Of a stretch of DNA of 64,000 bases, positions 41,931 through 52,883 are shown piece after piece. Position 1 is the stretch's first letter. Each line of letters opens with the position of its first letter. The notes beneath the pieces were generated by a model that had not been told where the DNA came from, did not search any database, and was given only the letters and a program-made list of their open reading frames with translations. The position numbers and the translations under genes are program-made. The DNA comes from Micractinium sp. NFX-FRZ (taxonomy: Eukaryota; Chlorophyta; Trebouxiophyceae; Chlorellales; Chlorellaceae), in NCBI GenBank assembly GCA_029339195.1, contig JAPTJF010000008.1:345118-409117 (forward strand), in the 5' to 3' direction.

Positions 41931-43364
41931 TCACGCCAGCAGCAGGAGCAGCGCGGCGGCGCACAGCAGCGTTGCGAGCAGGCCGCCCGTCGCGCGCGCC
42001 CCATACAGCGATGCGCCGCCGTTGAAGCTCTTTGAGTTGATGTCATCAAGGGAACGTGGGACGCTGCTGTTGGCGTTGTACACCACCCCGGAAATTACGC
42101 CCTCGTACTGCTGCGTGGCCTTGGTCCGCGTCCAGCCGGCAGACTGCAGGCACGGGAGGGTTTCGAAATGGCAAAAGCAAACAACATGATGCTTAGCTTG
42201 AACACCAAGGGTGCCACGGAGGGGTGGGGAGAGGGGCGGGTGGGGGGTGCGCCGAGTGATGGTACCACGGGCATGACTGAAGAAGCAGAGGAGGTTGGCA
42301 GTGCAAGGGAATGTGCGGTCCTTCACAGGCTGCGGGGCAGTCAAGCCGGATGCACAGGGCCAGGAGTATTGTGGGAGCCAGCTGGGCCAGCGGGTGGGAG
42401 GCGGGTGGGGGGGAAGCAACAGTGTCGTGAAAGCACGGGGAGCATAGTGAATGGGTGTGAGGGCGTGCACAGCATGGCGGCCACGTGGACCCGGCAATGT
42501 GGGTTGATTGAACTGGGCATATCCACGGCCACCTGGGCAGGCAAAACCCAAGGACAGGTTCTCACAACGCACCTTAAGCGAGCACACCAAGTTGAAATAG
42601 GGGTTCCAGCTGCGGGGGGGAGGGAGGGGAGGCAAGGGGCGGCAGGCAAGGGCGAGGGGTCAGGGTGAGCAGTGGTCCTGGGAGATCAGCAGCCACTGTG
42701 CTGGCCAGCTGGCGCTGAGTAGACGCTGCTGTGTGACCCTGCTGCACCGCACTACACCCGGCCCCAGGCGTTGCGCTCAAGGATGTGCTGCAGGGGCGGC
42801 AGAGGCGGTGGGTGGCCATGCTACTTGTTGACTCTCCCTAAGTACCACTACACATGTGCAAGGCTCACGTCCAGGCGTTGCACTCAGGGATGTGCTGGCA
42901 CAGGCGGCAGCACTCCTGGGGCTGGGTCACGTTCAGGTACTCCATTTTCTCGCCCTCCTTGGTCCTGCGGTGGCCAGGGAGGGACAGGGGGGAGGGGAGG
43001 TCGGGGGTTATTGTGAGGGCGCCACGCAGTGGGGGGGCGCCACGTGTCGTGAGGACGCCACGCGCGGGTCGGGTCGTGCACACCACCCCACCCAACTGCT
43101 CCTGGGCGCTGCGCTTGCCTGGGCCACAAGGTGACTGCTTGTGCTTCACGCCTCGCACAGTACCCTCACACTCACACACACACACACATGCACACATGTG
43201 AACCACAAAAACCAGGGGTTGCCCTTGCAGCCGTAGCCCCTCTTCCCGCCCCCCAATACTCGCCGCCCCTCTTCCCGCCCCCCAAAGCACGTACACGCAC
43301 GCACACACGCACGCACACACGCGCACGGTTTCTGGGGCGGTTTTGGGGCTGGCCCCGCTCCCTA

Positions 43365-43399
<35 letters not shown>

Positions 43400-46300
43400 C
43401 CAGCCACAGGAGCCACACCCACCAGAGGTTGCCGCCCTCGTAGTCGTAGCCCCACTCCGACCGGCAGGTCGCCTTCTTCTCGCACATGTCGGGGATCAAC
43501 ACCTCGTCCTGCTCCTGGATGATATACGTGTCACGGTTGCTGCGGGCGGGGAGAGCACAACGGGGAGGCGGCAGGGAGCAGCGGGGAGGTGAGGGATACA
43601 GCAGTGATGTGCATTTCCCAGCAATACAGTGTGGTGGGCGGCTCACCATGCCAGGCACTGCCTGCGCAGGCCGTCCCCACAGCACCAATGTGCCCAGGCC
43701 ACACACACACACGGTGCAGAGGGCGGCTCACCATGCCAGGTACTGTGCTGTGGGGTAGTCCTTGGGGCTGCACCCCAGGTTGGTGGCGTTCTCATCCTGG
43801 TACACGCGCACATAGTCGATCTGCACGTCACAAACAACACCGGGGAAGTGGCTGGGTTTCGGCTTGAACATACGCAGGGCTCGGAGGACGGAAGGGGAAT
43901 GTGAAGTGCGCACAGCTGGTTGGTTGGTTGGTTCGTGTGAGCAACCCAGGGCTAGCGCACCTTGTACCATGCCGGGAACTGCAGCCGCTCAATGTCCACT
44001 CGAGTGAACTTGTCTGCAGGGCGCAGGGGGCAGGGGGGGGCAAGGGGCCAAGGGGAGGGGGTCAGTCTCTGCCGTGAGCACTCGTCAGGTGAAGCGCTGA
44101 AGCAGGGCCGCCAGGGCAGGCAAGCGCGCCGAACGAGCTGAACGAGCGCATGTGCCAGGCAGGTGTGCCGGCGGCGGCAGGGCGGGAGGGCACACACACA
44201 CGCGAGGGCCTGGCGTGCGTGCCGGCGGGCGGCCCAGCTGCAGCCCAAACTTGCATCCCCCGATGCCACCCCCCCAGCTGCAGCCAGGCGTGGCATCCTT
44301 TTGTGAAACCCTCAACGACCCGCCCCTGGTCGCGCACTGACCTGACATTGCAAAGTTGAAGATGATGTACCTGCACCGCATGAAGGGCGATGGCACCAGG
44401 AAAACAGTGAGGAGCAACACAGGATGGTCACACACGGCCTACACAGAGGGGGCTGAGCCGCCCACAAGCTGGCAGGCATGCTGTGCAGCAGCAGGCTGGG
44501 AAGTCCTATGAGCAGGCCCAGCACACCACCGACCGGCTGCTTCACGTGGCCTCCACAAGCGGGAAGCCCCCACACAAAGCTGGCAGGCAGGCCAAGAAGG
44601 CAGCAGCATGCTGGAATGTAACAAGATTTGGCCCGCCTCACATGGCCTCCACAGGGATGAGGCGCTCCAGGGTGGTGTACGTCTCGTTGCCCTGGGCGCG
44701 CACGGCATCCTTGTTCACCTCTGCGGGGCGGGGCGGGGGGCAGCGGTGGCAGGCAGCGGTGGCGGGCAGCGGTCATGGCAACGCAGCCGCGCCTCATGTC
44801 ATGCAGACTCGAGAGCCCTCTTGGTTACCTCTGCACGGGAGAGGGCCGTTCACCAACCTTAGGTTTGTGTGTCATTCACCTGCCCCCCTTCACCCCTCGC
44901 CTCCCCTGCCCACAGCCGCCGGCCTGCCGCCCCCGCCCCGGCCTCACCATACACCATCTTGCCGTCGATGTACCACCGCACATACTCGTTGGGCTTCCAG
45001 TCCTGCACACTCGTTCGTTCAAACAAAGGCAGGGCGGCGTGGTGAGGCCAGGGTGGCGGGTGCTCGGCTGGCCATAGCACGACCACAGCAGGGGCATGCC
45101 GCCGCCCCGCCCAGTTCTGCGCCACCCACCCGCCCCAGGGACAATCTCAGGGAGGGCATGGCACAGCCAGCATCCCTTGATTTACACGTCTAGCCTTGGT
45201 GTGTGCGTGTGTGGGGGGGGAGGCGGGGGGGGAAGGTGGGGGGGCACCCCCGCCGGTGCCGGGCTCGAGGCCTTTGGGGTGTGTGTGTTGTCATTGTTGT
45301 TGCAGGCACAGTACATTGATGAAGACGTTGGCACACATTGATGAGATGCTTTAATCGCAGGCAGGCGCTCACCAGGCCGAACTTGTGGAACTTAGTGGAG
45401 GTCTTGGTATTGTTGTTGAAGAAGTCGGGTGGCAGGGAGGCAAAAACGGACACCTGTTGGCGGGCGGGGGGCGGGGGGCAGGGAGGGTGTGGGCGGCAGG
45501 AGCGCCGGCGGCACAGCGCGGGCATTGTGCTTTGATTGCTGCGCATGCTGTGCCGCTCACCGGTTCCTGGATCAGCTTGCCAAGGCTGCCATGCCGTGCT
45601 GTGCTGTACTGCGATGTGCTGCATGCTGCTGTGCTGTGCTGCGCACGCTGTGCCACTCACCGAGTCCTGGATCAGGCTGCCGGGGCGCTGCAGCATGAGG
45701 AACTCGTCTTCGCTGTTGTACTGCTTGCGGATCGTCTCGTTCTGCCTGCAGTTACAGGTTAGGGAAAGCGGCAAGCTGAATGAGGGACCCATCTTGGCGG
45801 CTGTACTGCTTCAGGGTCGGCGGCGGCGCTCCTGTGGCGAGGCAAGCTTGTAACATGATGAAAACAAAACCAGAGCCACAGAAATAGGCGCCATGTGTGA
45901 GGATGATGACGCGCGGACCCTGAGTACGCGTGTGGGTGCCTAGGCAGCCCAGGGGTCGGCAAAGCTGCCGCTTCGCCTCGCTTCTCTCCACCCCCACCCA
46001 TTGATTGATTGCATCATGCGGTGCAGCACGGCAGCCACGTGCCAGCCAGCAGACCAGGTGTATGTTTGGGCCCCTACCCTCACGACCAAACGCTGCCACT
46101 CGAACCACCGTACTGCCATATGGCTCTGTGTCCGGGCCACCGCCGCCTGCCGACTGTGGCAGCAGCAGAGAAATCCAACCAAGTCCCCACCAGAATCCAT
46201 AGTTAGATAGACGAGCTTCTTACCAGTATTTGTCGAGCATGCTGTATGCAAAGCCGCCGTCATTGTTCCAGTAGGTGGTGTGGGTGTAGATCTCGCTCTG

Positions 46301-49300
46301 GTTAGAGCTGGGGGCTGCACAACAAACAGAGCACGGCCAGGGGGATTGAGTTTATGGCACACAAGCGGAGTGAGGGGCTTGGCGGGTGGAGCTGCGTGTG
46401 TGGGCCTCGCTCTCGGCGGCACCAGGCTCTAGTGAGCACACAGCTAGCAGGCGCTTGCATCCCAGGGTCCGGGTCGGACTGGAGGTGTGGGGGTTAGGGT
46501 GCAAGGGTCCCCGCCTTCTCATCAGTGGGGGGCAAGGGTGGGAAGGGCGCCGGCATGAGTGTGTCGGGGTGGCGAGTGCACGCCTGGCCTCCCGCAGGCT
46601 GGTGCCACATGCAGGCACAGGCGCACGTCACTGTGGCAGGCAGGCATGCATAGAGTAGGGGGGGGCGCCTGCCCAGCCGCCAGGTGGCGCCAGCACGCGG
46701 GGCGGCGTGCGCAGGACGTGCCCAGCTTTTCCACTCACCCACATACGTGCCATTGGGGCCAATCTTCCACCCAGGCAGGTACATGCCTGCAGGGGGGGAG
46801 GGGCCGCACAGCCAAGCGGTCAGGGTGGTCCCACGACATGCACGCTGAGCAGCGTGCGGGGGGCCAGAAGAGCTTGCAGGGCAGCAACTGCATTGTGCAC
46901 CCCTCATGGCGGCCAGCTCGCTGGGCGTGCCGCCCGGCGCTGCCGCTGCACCGCGCCGTGCACCCGCCGCACAAAGTGGCGGGGCCGCTGCTCCCCAGCG
47001 CGCCGGCTTCCGGGCCCCAGCTCTCTGCTCTGCTGGCAGCACAGCAGGCATGCCAACGAGCACAAGCATGACCGTGGAGATGCCGCTTGCCTTTTCCCAG
47101 GGGGCCGGGGCCGTTGAGGCCTCCCGGGTTTTCGGGGTTGTTCCACGAGGTTCCGTTGGGCAGCAGGGGTCCCAGCTGGAGGGTCATGGAGTTGAGGGCC
47201 ATCGGCTTTTTGCCGCCCTGCGAGTCGAGGAAGAAGCAGGGGGGAGGAAGAGGAAGATGGGGTCACCAGGAGGGGGGCGGGGGGACAGAGGAAGAAGGCC
47301 GTTCCGAGGCTTGTGAGCGGAGGGCACGCCGGGTGGGAAGCGATCCATGCGAGCCAACTGTCCAGCTGCCGCCCACCCCTCTGGACTCGGCTCAAATGTG
47401 CGCATCTGTGTGGGCTGCACACTAGGCTCGACGAGATGGCCGGCCTGCGGCGTGAGCTTGTGCAGTGCTGGCGCTGTGCTGCCACCCCCTTGATTCATGT
47501 GACTGGTAACTGATGCCAGACTAGGTAAGACCAGCCTAGAGTAGACCAGCCTAGAGTAGCCACAGTTACCGACCTGCGAAGTGAGCGTGTACTCCGACCG
47601 GTTGTAAGGCTTGTACAGCATGGTGCCGGTTTCTGGGTTCAAACCGACCTCCACTTTCTCGTCGACACTGGCCGACACCCTGCGGGGGATCAAGCGCCAC
47701 GAACCGCACAGCTCCTCACGACTTGCGGGAGGCACCATGGCATCGGCAAGTGTGATGAATTGTACAAGTCTGTCATGTGCATGTAGGTAATGAACGTGAC
47801 TAAAAGTGCAGCAAGTGGCTCAAGTGGTCATGTAGGATACAACCTTGTGAGTTCAACAACTCAAGTGACAATACACAAGCAGCTCATATTACAATACACA
47901 GGCAATACACAGGCAGCTCACTTCACTTCCACCATGTCGATCTCGGGCGCCCCTCTTCCCACCAAAGGCGCAAGTCCATACTCGGTGCGATCAAACCCCT
48001 CCGGGTCGGCGCAGGCAGAGAGGTTCTGAGGCGCCATGGCGCCCTCGTTGTACAGCCCAGCCATGCTGCCATCGCAGCTGCAGGCAAGGCGGGGAGGGCA
48101 GCGGGGTGGGATGGGGAGGGCAAGGGGGGAGGGAGGAGCGGGGCAGGAGGGGACGGGGCAGGCAGGGCAGTTTTGGGCAGCAGCAGCGGACAGTGTTTCG
48201 TAGTGGCAGACTAGCAGCGCACATGTTGAGTTGCACAACACGAGTCGAGGAGGGCCATGGGGAATACCAGCTGTGTGCGCAAGCAGCAGCACCAGCAGCA
48301 GCAGCACCAGCGGCAGCAGCGGCAGCAGCGGCAGCAGAAGCGGCAGCAGCAGCGGCGGCGGCGGCACCTGCAGCTTGCGTGTGCATTGTGCGCACTCAAT
48401 ACCGCCGTGTTTTTTTTAATCAGCTTGCACACTCACTCGTTGTACGTGTAAGGCCAGATGCCCTTTGTGGCCTTCAGGTAGCCCGCACGCCCCAAGTTGC
48501 CCTGCAGCAGCACACAAGCAGTGAGTCGGATTCATGCGAGGGGGATGTCAGTTCAGTTCTTAGATGGGCCGGTATGAAGGGGAGGCCGCAGGTTGCTCTG
48601 CGCAGCAAGCAGGCAAAAGCTGCACGAGGGGCGGCACCATTGGCCACGAGTGTGATGGCGGCGTGTGGGGGCAACAGCAGGCGCGGCCCCTTGCTGCGTT
48701 GCAGCATGTGTGGCAGAGGCACGGGGTGCAAAGACGCTTCCACTTGTTCCACGCTGCCGCCCCGCAGCCGCATGTACACTGCTGTCCCGCAGGCAGGCAC
48801 AACCGCCCCCGCCAGCTGTCCTCCCGGACCCTCACCATCAGCCAGAAGGCGGGCCCTGCGGGATTCAGGGGGTGCAGCACAGGGCGGGTGGGTGAGCACT
48901 CAGAATTGAAGTTGGGGTTGCAGTTGGGGGGTGCGGGAGGTGTGGAGGCACGGTTGGGGGAGAGGAGGACCACAGCACAGCACGGCGGTGCACAGCACAG
49001 AGCAGTGCAGCTCAGCACAGCACGGGGTACGCAGCACAGTGCAGCGTGTGTGTGCCAAAAGAGCTGGAAGGCGGGCCCAACACGCGTGCAGGTGGTGGGC
49101 GGGGGGCACGTCAGCAGGGCGGGCGGCGGGCCGGCATAACTCCGGGGCAGGCGGCGCCGGGGGGCGGGCACCAGGCGGGCGCCAGGGCAGGCGGCGTGCA
49201 CCAGGCGGGCGCCAGCTGTTCTGGATAAAAAAGCCACTGGCTCCCAGAACCCGCAGATGCATCCGTTGCCAGGGAACCGCGGCCCCGACTTCATGTCACG

Positions 49301-51842
49301 GAGAAAACAACGGCTCACAATACGCCTGCACACGCAGCCGTCGCAAGTCAGGGGAGGCGGGTGCGGCTCCCGACTGCAGACCGATTGCAATAGTAATGGC
49401 ACCCCTGGGCGGCAGGAGGCGGGACTCACAGAAGCCGGAGATGTAGTCGTCGCCAGGGAATTGCAGGCCCGCCTCGAGGTAGCCGCCAGTGTAGCAGAAC
49501 CTGGTTGCAGGGGGGCATGCACATGACGAGTAGCTGAGTGGTATTGTTGGTGCAGCAGAGCCTGATCAGGTCAGGGAGCGGGGCCGGGAGCGGGTGGGCA
49601 GGCGGGCAGGGGGCGGGTGAGGGGCAAGGAAGCGGAAAGGGTTGCCTGGTTTGCCACTGGCCACTGGCCACCCAAAATTCAACCATAAAAACCAATTGGA
49701 TGAAGTCAGTTGCACTCACTTGTTCCAGCTGTCGAAGAAGCCGCTCTTGTAGCGCTTGGTCACGTTCCACACGGAGCCGTTGTCGCGCTGCACGGGGGCC
49801 CAAGACCACTCCTTCTCCATCGTGATCACCGCAGCCCCGCCCTCCATCTTGACCTGCAGGGTGTCAGGAACACACGTCGAGCAACCAACGATGAGTGCGC
49901 ACAGCAGCACAGCAAAGTGGCACCCAATGCAGCCTGCAGGGCGCGTGGCATCAGGTGGGGCCGTGCAGCAAGCAGTCGCAAGTGGGGCGGGTTCATTGGG
50001 AGGGCGAGCTCCGCCGGCAGCGGCAAGCCGTCACCCAGCTCGCCCCAAGGCGCCACGCATCCCTGCCTGCCTGCTGCAACAGCTGCCACGCATGCAGGCG
50101 CGCTTGCGCACGTGCACCCCAACCGACACATGCAGCTGTGCCGGCAACAAAGCTGCGTGACGCATGCGCCAGCGCGCACCTGCTCTGGCTTGTACACCTC
50201 AAAGTCGACAGTGGCGTCATACCTGCACACCCAGGCACACGCATGCAGTCTTACTGTTTCCAGTTGTGGCCATTTATCGGGGCACTCGGCACCGCACGGC
50301 CGCAGGCCAATGACAGCAGAAAGGGGCCGCAGCAATGCCCCCAGCATGCAGCAGCGCCACCCCCCTCGACCCAGCCCGCTGCCCCGGCCCGCGTAAGCAG
50401 CACCCGGCACGCCACTGCCCGCCCGCCTGCCCATGCCAGGCCTACTGAAACAATGCACTTCAGCTGCCCAGGCTCCCCGCAAGGAAAGGAAACTCCTGCC
50501 CCCATGAGGGCCCCACCGCTTTCCACCCCCAGCCCACCCACCACATGTCCTGCGCCGTCCAGCGCGGCTTCAGCTCCCCCACCCTTCCAACGCGCCCCCC
50601 CCTCTCCGCCGCCCTCCGACACAGACCCGTGTTCTCCCTCACTTCCATTTCCGCCCGCACCGCTCCTCCTATGGCCATCCACCACCCCTGCCTGCCCTGA
50701 CCACGCCAGGTATCCCACCCCCACCCACCCACCCACCCACCACATGTCCTGGGCCGTCCAGCGCGGGTTCAGCTTCTCCACACCCATTGGCCGGTCCCCA
50801 TCCTCTGTGTTGAACTCGTCACTGAACACAAGCTGCAGGGGAGGAAGGGAGCCAGAATCTGGCCTGCTCAGGAGCAGCAAGCCCCATTGCACGGCACCCT
50901 GCACGACTCAGCGCGCGCGAGCGCTGCTGGCGGGGCCTGCGGCACCAACGCCCCTGTGGCGGCACGCGGCCATGGGCGTCCCTCACACCGTCCAGCCGCA
51001 GTGGCACTGGCGCAGGCAGCAGGCACCCCTCCCACCACCCCCACTTTAATCACCGCCTGCGAGCCTCCAGCTCGCCTCCCTGCCTGTGAGGTCACACACT
51101 TACTTGGGCAACCTTGAGCGGCGGCACACCCACGCAGCAGCCCTCCCCCCTCCCCTGGTCTTCATCTCAGTTGGGATGCGCTGCGTGTTGTGGCCTGCAC
51201 ACAACACTCCCGGTCGCGACGCGCGACGCGACGCGACCCGCCCCCTGCTGCCCACCCGCCCACCTTCATGTTTGTGGGCACGTGCTTCTTGGGGTCCATG
51301 CAGTCCCAGTGGCTGTTGCTGGTGCACAGGGGGATCTCGCATGCCTCCGTTTCCGGGTCAATCCACTCGGCCTTGCCGCCCTCCAAAGGGACGGGGCACT
51401 GGGCGTGCGCGCCGGCGGCCGCCAGCACCAGCAGCACCGCGCCTGCAGGCAGGCAGGCACGAAAATGCGCGTCAAAGGGCGGGGCAGGACAGGGTTGTTG
51501 GGTTGGTTGAGTCCAGCACAGAGCACGGCTGGGCAAGGCAAGCGCTTCGGGATGGGGGAGGGGCACAGGCGGTGCGATCTGCACGCGTGCTTCAGGCCGG
51601 ATGGGTGGAGGGCAGCGGCGGCAGCGGTGCCGCCGGGAAAGCCCATCCACCTCACTGTGCCCGGTGCCCACTTGCATTGCGCCCATCCCATGGACAGCGG
51701 CGCCCACAAGCGTGTAGGGCAGTCCAAGCCGGGTGCCCGACGAGCAACTGGAAGAGGGCGAAAGCAATGGCGGCAGGGCCAGCAGCGCAACTGCAGCAGT
51801 ATGCACGATCCAGTGCTCACATGAGGCGAGCAAACGGCTCAT
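41931..51842 (-). CDS. KRE6/SKN1-type beta-glucan synthesis protein (GH16-like), secreted, with hydrophobic C-terminal anchor
   Basis: Fungal KRE6/SKN1 proteins are needed for beta-1,6-glucan; the role here is inferred. 695 residues, 24 exons: 51821-51842, 51264-51442, 50741-50832, 50180-50222, 49720-49853, 49430-49500, 48836-48855, 48437-48501, 47922-48077, 47574-47679, 47091-47217, 46739-46786, 46224-46314, 45661-45745, 45373-45453, 44948-45002, 44642-44720, 44342-44370, 43961-44013, 43732-43820, 43423-43539, 42869-42964, 42573-42609, 41931-42143. A signal peptide (VLLVLAAAGAHA) is split over exons 1-2. Family motifs: LVFSDEFN, DSWNKFCYTGGYLEA, PAFWLMGNLGRAGY, IWPYTYN, the GH16-like catalytic APEIDMVE, DWKPNEYVRWYIDGK, ERLIPVEAMYIIFNFAMS and IDYVRVYQ. 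A Cys-rich PAN-like segment (ECCRLCQHIPECNAW) and a C-terminal LLCAAALLLLLA suggest GPI or membrane anchoring. Exon 7 is 20 nt; intron 11 has a GC donor. Confidence 0.92.
42762..42806 (-). repeat. copy of KRE6-like exon 22 end
   Basis: CCAGGCGTTGCGCTCAAGGATGTGCTG matches CCAGGCGTTGCACTCAGGGATGTGCTG at 42871; decodes to QHILERNAW against QHIPECNAW. Confidence 0.88.
43199..43252 (-). repeat. decayed copy of KRE6-like exon 21 end
   Basis: AACCAGGGGTTGCCCTTGCAGCCGTAGCCCC parallels 43420-43452 (CACCAGAGGTTGCCGCC...CGTAGCCCC). Confidence 0.8.
43370..43398. repeat. (CA)n microsatellite
   Basis: About 14 CA units in intron 21 of the KRE6-like gene; similar runs lie at 5405-5426 (kinase intron 3) and 15660-15676 (UBC9 intron 1). 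Confidence 0.95.
43633..43662 (-). repeat. copy of KRE6-like exon 20 end with donor
   Basis: GGCGGCTCACCATGCCAGG is identical to the donor region at 43722-43740. Confidence 0.85.
44541..44570 (-). repeat. copy of KRE6-like exon 17 end
   Basis: TCACGTGGCCTCCACAAGCGGG parallels TCACATGGCCTCCACAGGGATG at 44638. Confidence 0.65.
45545..45588 (-). repeat. copy of KRE6-like exon 14 end with donor
   Basis: GCTGTGCCGCTCACCGGTTCCTGGATCAGCTTGCC matches the real exon end at 45647-45680; decodes to KLIQEP against SLIQDS. Confidence 0.88.
47439..47478 (-). repeat. copy of KRE6-like exon 10 end
   Basis: CCGGCCTGCGGCGTGAGCTTGTGC parallels CCGACCTGCGAAGTGAGCGTGTAC at 47569. Confidence 0.7.
49245..49282 (-). 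repeat. decayed copy of KRE6-like exon 6 end
   Basis: Decodes to RFPGNGCICGFW against QFPGDDYISGFW of exon 49430-49500. Confidence 0.8.
50537..50582 (-). repeat. copy of KRE6-like exon 3 end with donor
   Basis: CCACATGTCCTGCGCCGTCC then AGCGCGGCTTCAGCT matches 50740-50775; decodes to ELKPRWTAQDMW against EKLNPRWTAQDMW. Confidence 0.92.
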
Positions 51843-52883
51843 TGGGGAGCCCCGCCGCGGGGACTGGCGCGTATGGCTCCTCGCAACCCTAGCGGTGTCG
51901 ATTGATTGGATACGCGTCTGAAGCGGCTGTTCAAAGGGCTGGAAGGTCAGGAGTAGCAATTGTCTGCGCCCATGGCCCCGCTGGTGCACAATCTCAATGT
52001 GTGCGACACGGTGGCAGGCGCCGCTTCTCGACAAGTTCCTCGGTGCATTATGTGGCTTAGCAGTTTATGCTACCGAGTACCTGTGAGGGGATAACACCTT
52101 CTCCCCCCCCCCCTCTTCGCTTGTGGAGACGGCAGAGAGCTTGACGTGCGCAGTCAGCCGCTGGCCCTCTTGCCGGACAAAAATGCATCTCCGTGCCTCC
52201 CGGCGTTGAAATGGAGCGGTACCAGGCCGAAACATGCATCCACACAGTCTCAGTTCTGCGGTACATCCTGCGGTACAAGGCGGCGGCAGCCCCTAGCTGT
52301 TGCCGCTTCTGTATGCATGCATGATGTATCAGCAGCTGATGAGATGCATGCTCGGCGGCATATGACAGCCGGAGGGCCACTGGCAGGAGCTCCGGGCGGT
52401 TGGGCGGGTGGCCTGGGCCGGCAGGGAAGCGCTGGAGGCAGTCAGTCAGCAGCAGGCACAGTGGTGGTTGGATCGCTGGACAGAGAGCACCAACCCCCAG
52501 CTCCACTTTTCAAGAGTTTGCTCGACCACGACAGCTTCGCACGCTGGCACGGCCCAACCCTGCCACTGGCCTCTGACCCCACCGTGCGCTGCCCACCATG
52601 CACACCAGGCGGGCGCGCGCTTGGCGGGAAGAAGCCCTCGAGCTGTAGGCGCTTACATTTTCAAGAACACTTAGAATTTTAATCAAATCTATGTTTTAAT
52701 GCAACTGAACGGACAGATGCAAACAGGTGTGGGCATCTTCACTGCTGAACACTGGTCTGGGAAACAGTAGGTGTGTACATCTGTTGTACTTCCAGTTCCT
52801 CTGTCCTTCACGGGGTCGGGGGGCAGCAGGGGAAGGGGAGCGCCGGCACACGTGGGGGGGGCAGGGGAAGGCAGGGAGCAGGC
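51843..52883. other. intergenic region upstream of KRE6-like gene
   Basis: About 1 kb holding the promoter of the KRE6-like gene and the 3' flank of the FkbM gene. ORFs on both strands have no recognisable domains. The interval includes a minus-strand TGTAA at 52653-52657. Confidence 0.4.
52653..52657 (-). terminator. TGTAA polyadenylation signal, FkbM gene
   Basis: TTACA on the plus strand, about 230 bases beyond the FkbM methyltransferase stop codon. Confidence 0.5.

Noticed and set aside
49498..49530. Alternative KRE6-like exon coding for FWEPVAF near 49230-49260
   Set aside because: It is part of the exon 6 echo; the family motif FWPAFWLMGN requires direct joining of exon 6 to the 20-base exon 7.
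52057..52682. ORFs on both strands between KRE6-like and FkbM genes
   Set aside because: No domain, no splice partner and position expected for a promoter.
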